Shown here one piece after another: positions 1 to 5,494 of a stretch of DNA of 5,893 bases (the stretch's first letter is position 1; the number at the start of each line of letters is the position of its first letter). Below the pieces are notes generated by a model, which worked only from the letters and a program-made list of their open reading frames with translations, did no database searches and was not told the DNA's origin. A program made the position numbers and the translations under genes. The stretch is from Deltaproteobacteria bacterium (GTDB lineage Bacteria > Myxococcota > XYA12-FULL-58-9 > JAUUZB01): positions 1-5,893 of the forward strand of contig JAUUZB010000311.1 of NCBI GenBank assembly GCA_030590185.1, written 5' to 3'.

Positions 1-698
1 CGGAACATGGCGTCCGGCGTGTAGAGCGCATCCTCCGGGTAGCGACGCACGAAGGCCTCAAACCTGGCAATGGCGTCGTCACGGCGGTGGCGCTGCTCGT
101 CCTCGAGGTCGACGATCAGTCGCTCATAGGAATCGTAGAGACGGTCGCGCTTCTTCTTGTATTTGCGCTCGATCAGCTTTCGGGTCGCCTCGCGATACTC
201 CTCGGCGCCGCGCTCGAAGCGCTTGACCACCATGCCGAGCTCCTCGAGCTCACGCAGCTCCTCCTCGCTGTAGTTCGGCTCCTGGACCAAAATTCCTACG
301 GCGGAGAGCGGCGAGCGCGTCCCGGGTGGAACGTCCCGGGGCGCCGGCGTCCCGGGCGGGGGCGGGAGCGGCGGGGTGGACTCGGATCCGGGTGTGCCGT
401 CGGGGGTGGAACCGGGCTCGGTCGATGAACCCGTATCACCGGGCTCAACCGACCCATCGGCGCCGGACTCGACTGGCGGCGGCGCACCTCCGCTAGCGCC
501 ACCCACGGGCTGATCGCTGCCCGCCCCGTCCTCGGAGACCAGGCCCGGGACTGCCCCCGGCTCGGCCGAGGCAGGGGTTCCGAGCGCCAGGCCGAGGGCG
601 CAGATCAGCAGCAGCGAGCCCACAAACGGCCCGACGGCGCGACGGCGCTGGCGTTGCCCTGGCAGATTTGCCGGAACTATCGGATCTCTACCGATCAG
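1..698 (-). CDS. Exported TPR protein, N-terminal part (C-terminus beyond window)
   Basis: This is the last gene of the minus-strand operon; 232 codons are visible and the frame is open to the window edge. Numbering from a proposed CTG start at 698, residues 15-20 are basic (QRQRRR). Residues 22-40 are a hydrophobic core and ASA at 43-45 gives a signal peptidase I site. The Cys at 33 does not sit in a lipobox. Residues 46-130 are a Pro/Gly/Ser/Glu linker. Residues 144-207 are highly charged helix, and 208-232 (AIARFEAFVRRYPEDALYTP) read as the first helices of a TPR of the kind common in myxobacterial envelope proteins. It is probably a periplasmic scaffold or protein-interaction factor; an AglT/GltE-like motility TPR protein is possible but unproven. 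The only canonical in-frame start, GTG 623, would remove the basic n-region of the signal peptide. The gene is surely real; its start is uncertain. Confidence 0.85.
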   Translation of the reverse strand, partial: MIGRDPIVPANLPGQRQRRRAVGPFVGSLLLICALGLALGTPASAEPGAVPGLVSEDGAGSDQPVGGASGGAPPPVESGADGSVEPGDTGSSTEPGSTPDGTPGSESTPPLPPPPGTPAPRDVPPGTRSPLSAVGILVQEPNYSEEELRELEELGMVVKRFERGAEEYREATRKLIERKYKKKRDRLYDSYERLIVDLEDEQRHRRDDAIARFEAFVRRYPEDALYTPDAMF

Positions 699-707
699 AT
701 CTCTACC
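679..707. repeat. Imperfect 15-bp-period tandem duplication at a start site
   Basis: The plus strand carries ATCGGATCTCTACC at 679-692 and ATCAGATCTCTACC at 694-707, so 13 of 14 bases match at a period of 15. Read on the minus strand this is five codons duplicated in frame (GRDLI then GRDPI). The copy nearest the Shine-Dalgarno has CTG where the other has CCG, so only one copy offers the proposed start codon. A short slippage duplication is the simplest origin. Confidence 0.75.
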
Positions 708-711
708 CTCC
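706..711 (-). promoter_or_regulatory. Shine-Dalgarno GGAGGG that decides the CTG start of the downstream gene
   Basis: On the minus strand the stop codon of the 781-aa gene (TGA, 714-712) runs straight into GGAGGG at 711-706. Seven bases (705-699) then separate it from an in-frame CTG at 698-696. That is ideal spacing, and no ATG, GTG or TTG lies near it in the right frame. The stop/SD abutment suggests translational coupling. ATC at 695 is the next possible non-standard start. Confidence 0.55.
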
Positions 712-3057
712 TCAGTCCTTGGCCCCGAGGCTTTGGAACTCGGAGTCGAGAGACTTCAAGTCCCGGCGCTGGTTACCGACCCGACTGTTGATCTGTTGCG
801 TCTTCTCCTCCTTGAGAGCCCAGGCCACGTCGATGATGCCGACGTCACCGCGCAGCACGATGTTCTCGAAGGTCTGCTCGACGTCGCGCAGCGAGTCGAT
901 GGCGATCTCACCGACCACTCGTTTGGCCTCATTGCGCGCCTGGCCGATGGCGGTAGCGTGCGACTCCAGCCGTCCCTGCTCGGCGAGCAGCTTGCTGCGA
1001 ATGCTCAAGGATTGCTCACCCACCAACTCCCCGAGGGCGGTTTTGAATTGCTCGAGCTGCGCGTGGTACCGGGCGAGGACCTCCCGCTGGTCGGCGATGG
1101 TGCCGAGCCCCTTCTTCTCCGGGCCAACCACCGCGGTGCCACCGACCGCCAAAATTCTGCGCTCCTCCTCGAGGGTCGCGCTGTAGCGGGCCCGGACCTC
1201 ATCCTCGCGCACTTCCTCGTCGGTGCTCAGGGTGATCAGGCTGCGCTCCTTGGCCACCTCTTGCTCGAGGGCCGCTTGATGGCTCTCGAGCTCCTTGACC
1301 TCCGCGTCGGCCTGCCCGAGCCGGGTGCGTAGCTCCTGCTCGTCATCCTCAGGCAGGGCCCCGGGGTGCTCCACCAGCCAGATCTTGAGACCGTCGATGG
1401 TGCGACGCATCTCCTCCACCTCCCACTTGAGGCGGAAAGCCTTCTTTTGAATGGCGGCCATGCGCTGCTTCATGTCGGAGAGCCGGCCCTCGTACTCTTC
1501 CTTCTTCTGCGGCAGCTTGCGGTATTCCGGTTCGAGCCGGGCGCGCTCGGTGAGCACCTTGTCGAGCGCCTCGGCGCGCTCGGGGTCGAGCTCGCCTTCG
1601 ACCACCCGGCGTTCGACCGACAGCAGGCGGAAGCTCAAGCTGATCAGATTGTTCTCGATCCCGAGCAGCGTCGCCTGGGCCTCGTGCAGGGCGGGGAAGA
1701 ACTGGGCCTTCTTCTCGGAGTTCAGGATGGTCAGGAGCTTGTCGATGATCCGCCGGGACTCCTCGATCCAGGTCTCCCCCTGATCAATGTCGTTTACGAC
1801 GCCCAAGGCCACCTGTAGATCGCGTTGCTCCGCTGCCCATTTGATCGCCAGGGGTGGTAGCAGTCCGCCGCCCGATTTGTTTCGCTCGACGATCTCTTCG
1901 TAGTACTCGCCCGGGTCGGTGACCTCGCCCACCAGCTTCTCGAGGTCGACCCGGACTGGCTCATAGCGCTCGACGATCTCGTGAAAGGCGACCGTCGCCT
2001 CTTCAAAACGATCGAGGCGAAGGAGGATGTTGCCGAGCAGGATGCGAGCCTCTGGCGCCAGGGTGGTGCTGGTCTCGGAGAGCAACAGGATCTCGAGCGC
2101 CCTGAGGGCCCGGGCGAACTCCTTGGCCCGCGCCTCGGAGCCATCGGCCGCATCGGCGGCCCGCACGTAGAGCCAGGCGATCTCGTAGAGCGACCCTTCG
2201 AAGAAGGAGCTCGAGCGCTTGATGTCCTGGTAGGCGTCAACGGCGGCGACCAGCTTGTGCTGCTCCACGCGAATCCGCGCGTTGCTCATGCGCGCCAGGT
2301 CACGAATCTCGGAGGCGTCGTCAAAACGGTCCTCGATCTTGGAGAGCTCGACGAAGATCTCGCGTGCCTCCTCCAGGTTGCCCCGCAGGAGCTTGGCGAC
2401 CGCCACCATGTAACGGGCCTTCGGGCTGATGGCGTGGTCCGCGGGGATGTCCGCGGCGGCCGCGTCGACCGCGGCATACTTGCCCTGGCGCAAGAGACTC
2501 TTGGTGTGGATGTAAGCTATCGACGGCGGCAGCTTGCCCTTGGTACGCAGTATGCTGACCTGTTTGTCGAGCCCGCCCCACTCACGGGTGCGGTCGGCGA
2601 GCTCGATCAGGCGCCGGATGGCGGCGGTGAGGTGCTCGGTTCTCCGGCGCTCGACCAGCTTCTCGAAGCGTTGGCGAGCCGCGATGTCGTTGCCCATCTG
2701 GAATTGCGACTCGGCCAGATAGTAGAGCGCCTTGACGTGCAGCTTCTCGTTTTTGTAGCGCGGGTCGTCGACCAGATCGAACAGGATCAGCGAGGCGCGT
2801 GGATAGTCCTGGAGCAAAAAGAGGATCTCGGCGTCGGTGAGCCGCTCGGCGAAGTCTTGGCGCTGCTCGCTCAGATCGATGTTGCTGTATTTATCGACCA
2901 GGGTCTTGAGCTTGACGCCGGTGGCCGCGATGTCACCCTGGATGACGTCGATCTCCCGCTGCTGCGCCCGGGCGCTGGTCGCTATCCCCGACATTAGAAG
3001 GGGGGCGGCGAGCCACCACGCTAGGCGCGGCAGGCGACCGGAGAACGTCGCGACCAT
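712..3057 (-). CDS. Exported TPR / long coiled-coil protein, 781 aa
   Basis: This is the middle gene of the operon. Residues 1-31 are a clear signal peptide: basic residues, a Trp/Leu/Ala core from about 12 to 25, and a cleavage site after SARA at 28-31. Residues 70-370 contain repeated helical pairs of TPR type, such as LYYLAESQFQMGNDIAARQRFEKLV near 111-135, and stretches near 217-237 and 336-363. Residues 465-735 are rich in Glu, Lys, Arg and Leu with heptad character and form a long coiled coil. A conserved-looking tail, GDVGIIDVAWALKEE at 737-751, ends the protein. There are no catalytic motifs and no cysteines, which suits a structural periplasmic role. The start ATG 3057 lies 9 nt after the upstream stop with a weak AGG about 8 nt before it. 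Similar proteins are known to me only as TPR proteins of myxobacteria; I assign no function. A part in an envelope-spanning motility or Tol-like complex is inference. Confidence 0.93.
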   Translation of the reverse strand: MVATFSGRLPRLAWWLAAPLLMSGIATSARAQQREIDVIQGDIAATGVKLKTLVDKYSNIDLSEQRQDFAERLTDAEILFLLQDYPRASLILFDLVDDPRYKNEKLHVKALYYLAESQFQMGNDIAARQRFEKLVERRRTEHLTAAIRRLIELADRTREWGGLDKQVSILRTKGKLPPSIAYIHTKSLLRQGKYAAVDAAAADIPADHAISPKARYMVAVAKLLRGNLEEAREIFVELSKIEDRFDDASEIRDLARMSNARIRVEQHKLVAAVDAYQDIKRSSSFFEGSLYEIAWLYVRAADAADGSEARAKEFARALRALEILLLSETSTTLAPEARILLGNILLRLDRFEEATVAFHEIVERYEPVRVDLEKLVGEVTDPGEYYEEIVERNKSGGGLLPPLAIKWAAEQRDLQVALGVVNDIDQGETWIEESRRIIDKLLTILNSEKKAQFFPALHEAQATLLGIENNLISLSFRLLSVERRVVEGELDPERAEALDKVLTERARLEPEYRKLPQKKEEYEGRLSDMKQRMAAIQKKAFRLKWEVEEMRRTIDGLKIWLVEHPGALPEDDEQELRTRLGQADAEVKELESHQAALEQEVAKERSLITLSTDEEVREDEVRARYSATLEEERRILAVGGTAVVGPEKKGLGTIADQREVLARYHAQLEQFKTALGELVGEQSLSIRSKLLAEQGRLESHATAIGQARNEAKRVVGEIAIDSLRDVEQTFENIVLRGDVGIIDVAWALKEEKTQQINSRVGNQRRDLKSLDSEFQSLGAKD

Positions 3058-3066
3058 TAATCGGAC

Positions 3067-3873
3067 CTAGTTGCCCTCTCGTGCGGAGTTGGATTTGCTG
3101 GCGGCGTTGTTCTTGCGCAACTCGAACTCGCGCTCGACCCGGCAGTCGACCGCCGGGCGGTCCTTGAGCTGGGTGGTGAAACCGCCCTGCTCGAAACCGA
3201 CGATGGTCACGGTGGTCAGCTTGCCCTCCTCAGCGGTGAACGCGCAGCTCGACTTGATCTTGAACTTGTAACCCTCGAGGTAGGAAAAAATACCGTAACC
3301 GTAGCCATGGTATTCTAGGAAGACCGAGACCTGATGGTTGCCCGGCGAGATGCCGCCGTTGAAGATTTCGATTTCAGCTTCGTCATTGAGCTCGCCGCCC
3401 CCGGAATCGACGCGGGTGAAGATTGGCGCACCATCCAGGGCGTACTTGACCTGCCGCAGGCGAAAGGAGCTCCCCATCTCGTTGAGGTGCACGAGACGCG
3501 CCTTGGAGCCGGTGATGGTCCCGTGAAGCACGACCTCCTGGAGCTGGATCAGCCGGGCCTTGGATTGAAAGATCTTCTCCTTGAGCTGGTTGACCTTCTC
3601 CTCGATGGAGCGGAGCTTGATGTTGAAGGACTCCTCAGCCACCGCGTCCGAGGCGTCTGTGCCGTCGGCCGCGCCAGTCGGTGCTGCCTCGGTGGCACCA
3701 CCAACCGCCCCACCTGGGCCCGCGCCCTCGGTGGCGTCTGGTGCCGTACCAGCAGCGGCGTCGGCATCGGAACCGGCGCCAGCCGTTAGGTCGCCGCCGT
3801 CCTGGGCGAGCGAGGTCGTCGCCCAGCCGATGGTCAGGCACGCTAGAAGCGCGCAGAGTCGTTGGATTTGCAT
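3067..3873 (-). CDS. Exported coiled-coil / beta-domain protein, 268 aa
   Basis: This is the first gene of the operon. Residues 1-23 form a signal peptide (MQIQRLCALLACLTIGWATT, then SLA before Q24). Residues 25-80 are an Asp/Gly/Ala/Thr linker of low complexity. Residues 84-117 form a short coiled coil (SIEEKVNQLKEKIFQSKARL). Residues 118-250 look beta-rich with many conserved-type Gly and aromatic residues, including NEMGSSF (131-137), LDGAPIF (146-152), GNHQVSVFLEYHGYGYG (178-194) and FTAEEGKLTTV (212-222). Cys 210 and Cys 244 could form a periplasmic disulfide. The start at 3873 is preferred to GTG 3945 because the signal peptide begins there, GGTGGG lies 6 nt before it, and a candidate promoter overlaps 3945. 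From memory, relatives in myxobacterial genomes are sometimes labelled dihydrolipoamide acetyltransferase; no lipoyl or catalytic domain is visible, so that label looks wrong. The function is unknown. Confidence 0.92.
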   Translation of the reverse strand: MQIQRLCALLACLTIGWATTSLAQDGGDLTAGAGSDADAAAGTAPDATEGAGPGGAVGGATEAAPTGAADGTDASDAVAEESFNIKLRSIEEKVNQLKEKIFQSKARLIQLQEVVLHGTITGSKARLVHLNEMGSSFRLRQVKYALDGAPIFTRVDSGGGELNDEAEIEIFNGGISPGNHQVSVFLEYHGYGYGIFSYLEGYKFKIKSSCAFTAEEGKLTTVTIVGFEQGGFTTQLKDRPAVDCRVEREFELRKNNAASKSNSAREGN

Positions 3874-3879
3874 GTAGAA

Positions 3880-3885
3880 CCCACC
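3880..3885 (-). promoter_or_regulatory. Shine-Dalgarno GGTGGG for the beta-domain protein gene
   Basis: On the minus strand GGTGGG at 3885-3880 is followed by six bases and then ATG at 3873. It supports this start over the in-frame GTG at 3945, which would add 24 residues and bury the signal peptide. Confidence 0.6.
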
Positions 3886-3948
3886 GTGCCTAGATCCGGG
3901 GCGTCGCCGACAACCCGCCGCCGCCGAACAGTGTCTGAGCATCACGGG

Positions 3949-3977
3949 ATGTTAGTCGGGCCGGTGTGGCAAATCAA
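3949..3977 (-). promoter_or_regulatory. Candidate sigma-70-type promoter for the three-gene operon
   Basis: The minus strand has TTGATT at 3977-3972, a 17-nt spacer, and TAACAT at 3954-3949. Each box matches its consensus at 4 of 6 positions. It predicts transcription from about 3942 and a leader of about 70 nt before ATG 3873, which would exclude the GTG 3945 start. A second AT-rich box, TACAAT at 3988-3983, is a better -10 but lacks a fitting -35. Confidence 0.35.
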
Positions 3978-4011
3978 CTGAGATTGTAGCCATGCCCTGC
4001 CCTCCCCAGCA

Positions 4012-4110
4012 CTATCCCTCGTCCAGTTATCCCGCATGCCCTACCTCACCTAGGCCCCCAATGCCATACCTGGTTCACGTAGCCGGCCGCTCGACTACAA
4101 CCAGGGATAG
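4012..4110. repeat. Short inverted and direct TATCCC words in the divergent intergenic region
   Basis: CTATCCCT at 4012-4019 is a perfect 8-bp inverted match to AGGGATAG at 4103-4110. A further direct TATCCC lies at 4028-4033, 15 bp after the first. The last copy falls at the predicted transcription start of the plus-strand gene. They could be operator half-sites, but 6-8 bp words in about 270 bp can arise by chance. The rest of 3946-4142 shows no convincing gene. Confidence 0.25.
4074..4101 (+). promoter_or_regulatory. Candidate promoter for the 425-aa exported protein gene
   Basis: TTCACG at 4074-4079, a 16-nt spacer, and TACAAC at 4096-4101 each match the sigma-70 boxes at 4 of 6 positions. 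This predicts a start near 4108 and a leader of about 35 nt that contains the AAGGAGG at 4119-4125. The match is weak; position is its main support. Confidence 0.3.
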
Positions 4111-4118
4111 CCCGCGCC

Positions 4119-4125
4119 AAGGAGG
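4119..4125 (+). promoter_or_regulatory. Strong but distant Shine-Dalgarno AAGGAGG
   Basis: AAGGAGG ends 17 nt before ATG 4143, well beyond the usual 5-9 nt. In the reading frame of the gene, TGA at 4128-4130 blocks any earlier start, so the long gap cannot be fixed by moving the start upstream. It may be used with a looped or non-standard spacing, or may be incidental. Confidence 0.4.
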
Positions 4126-4142
4126 CTTGATATACAACCTAC

Positions 4143-5420
4143 ATGGTCAGGAAAAAGCTGAGCATTGGAGTGGCCGTGGCCGCGTTGATGCTAGCCGGTG
4201 CTGACGCGTCGGCTAAGAAACGCCGTGGTATTGCCCTGTTTCCGATCGTCGCCATGGATGAGGCGGTGGCTGGTCCAGCCCAGGACATGAGTACGTCCCT
4301 GGTGAAGAAGGCCAAGGCGGCCGGTTTGCCGATCACGGCGGGCAAGGCGCTGCGCAAACGGGTACGCGACCCGGCCGGAGCGGCGATACGCTGCGGCGAC
4401 AGCGTCGGCTGCCTCGCCAAGCTCGGACGCAAGGCCCGAGCCGCGAAGATGGTGGTTGGCTTCGCCTCGACCACGGGCAGCTCCGTCGAGTTTCGGATCC
4501 TGGTGATCGACGTCAAGAAGGGCCGCACCACCCGCACGGTTACCTTTGAGCTGGTGAAGAAAAAACAAGTCGACCTGATGCTGTCGGGGTACTTCTCCGA
4601 CATTTTCGGCGTCGAGGACACCACCATGGACGACGCGCTGGCCCTCCCGGCTCTACCGGGCCTCGAGGATCCCATGGCCCTCACCCTCGAGCCTCCCCCA
4701 CCGCCCGGGGAGGTCGAGCCGGCCACCGAGCCGCCGACCGAGCTGGCCCTCGCTCCGCCGCCGGACCCACCAGCTGGCGGGGAAGACGTCGGTCCGGCGG
4801 GCGGGGACGGGGACGGCGAGCCCGACCCGAACGTCATGGCGAACACCGCCGCCGAGGCCGCGCGCCTCGAGGCCGAGTACCGACGCCGGGCCGAGGAAGC
4901 CGCCGATGCTGAGGACGGCGGGGCCGAGAGCGGAGCGACGGACGCCGTGGATGATCCGCTGGCGCTACCCGACCCGCCCGCGGCTGGAGCCCTCGAGGTC
5001 ATCGAAGCCAACGCCGGGACCGGCACCGACCTGGCGGCCATTGATTCCCCGCCACCGCCGCCCCCCACCGAGTCGGGACCCGGTGCCCTGTTTTACGCAG
5101 GGATCGCCACGGTCGGTGCCGGCGCGGTGACCGCCGGTATCGGCATCGCCTTCGGCACGATGCGCAACGGCATCCAGGCCCAGCTCGACGAGACCGACGC
5201 CAGCGGCGTCGGCGTGGTGGACCAAATTGAAGCCGACCTTCTCAGGGAGGAGGGCAACGGTCACGCCCAAAACGCCACCATCATGTTCGCGGTCGGCGGG
5301 TCGTTGGCCGCCATCGGTGGGATCATGATGGCCCTGGACTTCGCCTTGGCCGGACCGGACGAGCCACAGGTAGAGGCCACCGTAGGGCCAGGACAGGTCG
5401 GGTTACGGGTCCGTTGGTGA
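4143..5420 (+). CDS. Exported protein with Cys-pair domain, Pro-rich linkers and two C-terminal hydrophobic segments, 425 aa
   Basis: Residues 1-24 are a signal peptide (VRKK, hydrophobic 7-19, then DASA before K25). Residues 27-157 form a compact domain that opens with a strand-like GIALFPIV. It contains a pair CGDSVGC (Cys 84 and Cys 90, a likely disulfide) followed by LAKLGRKARAAKMVVGFAS. This layout recalls TolB/LpoB-type alpha/beta periplasmic domains in myxobacterial proteins, a resemblance from memory only. Residues 161-230 and 265-312 are Pro/Glu/Asp-rich linkers, flanking an Ala/Glu/Arg helix at 235-255. Residues 315-338 and 378-403 are Gly/Ala-rich hydrophobic segments separated by about 40 polar residues, a C-terminal plan I associate with exported PEGA-type proteins of myxobacteria. 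The protein is thus probably anchored in a membrane with its N-terminal domain in the periplasm. It is divergent from the operon and convergent with mglA. The function is unknown. Confidence 0.92.
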   Translation: MVRKKLSIGVAVAALMLAGADASAKKRRGIALFPIVAMDEAVAGPAQDMSTSLVKKAKAAGLPITAGKALRKRVRDPAGAAIRCGDSVGCLAKLGRKARAAKMVVGFASTTGSSVEFRILVIDVKKGRTTRTVTFELVKKKQVDLMLSGYFSDIFGVEDTTMDDALALPALPGLEDPMALTLEPPPPPGEVEPATEPPTELALAPPPDPPAGGEDVGPAGGDGDGEPDPNVMANTAAEAARLEAEYRRRAEEAADAEDGGAESGATDAVDDPLALPDPPAAGALEVIEANAGTGTDLAAIDSPPPPPPTESGPGALFYAGIATVGAGAVTAGIGIAFGTMRNGIQAQLDETDASGVGVVDQIEADLLREEGNGHAQNATIMFAVGGSLAAIGGIMMALDFALAGPDEPQVEATVGPGQVGLRVRW

Positions 5421-5431
5421 GAAGGGGCAAG

Positions 5432-5457
5432 CCGATCCTCTGACGGATCCAGATCGG
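5432..5457. terminator. Hairpin in the convergent gap, candidate terminator
   Basis: CCGATC at 5432-5437 pairs with GATCGG at 5452-5457. Alternatively GATCC at 5434-5438 pairs with GGATC at 5445-5449 around a 6-nt loop. The two structures exclude each other. No T-run follows on either strand, so this is not a classic intrinsic terminator. Confidence 0.3.
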
Positions 5458-5472
5458 TTCCCTCGTCAACGA

Positions 5473-5489
5473 CGACCGACGAGCGGTCG
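5473..5489. terminator. GC-rich hairpin just after mglA, candidate terminator
   Basis: CGACCG at 5473-5478 and CGGTCG at 5484-5489 form a perfect 6-bp stem with a 5-nt loop. It begins five bases past the mglA stop and lies 52 bases past the stop of the plus-strand gene. It lacks a T-run in both directions; it may act as a bidirectional 3'-end structure in a gap of only 74 nt. Confidence 0.4.
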
Positions 5490-5494
5490 GCGGA

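Noticed and set aside
365..625. Frequent GAGCTC/CTCGAG-like words and GC-rich palindromes in the linker region and across the window
   Set aside because: They follow from Glu-Leu-Glu and Pro-Gly codons in GC-rich genes; spacing is irregular and there is no array.
1981..2997. A 338-codon open frame on the plus strand
   Set aside because: It lies wholly antisense to the 781-aa gene, which has a signal peptide and coherent TPR and coiled-coil structure. The frame's protein has no signal, motif or Shine-Dalgarno, and such shadows are expected in GC-rich coding DNA.
3874..3945. A 24-residue N-terminal extension from GTG 3945 for the beta-domain protein
   Set aside because: It would put an Arg-rich stretch ahead of a complete signal peptide, has no good Shine-Dalgarno, and overlaps the likely promoter. 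ATG 3873 has GGTGGG at 6 nt.
4062..4105. A TGGTTCACG stretch resembling part of a tRNA T-arm
   Set aside because: No acceptor stem, anticodon arm or complementary T-stem can be built around it.
3992..4204. A 70-codon plus-strand frame in the divergent intergenic region
   Set aside because: It runs 62 nt into the 425-aa gene in another frame, has no Shine-Dalgarno and encodes a Pro/Ser-rich peptide without features.
4139..5068. A 309-codon minus-strand frame rich in Ser, Gly and Ala
   Set aside because: It is the mirror of the Pro/Ala/Glu-rich coding of the 425-aa gene and shows only low-complexity composition.
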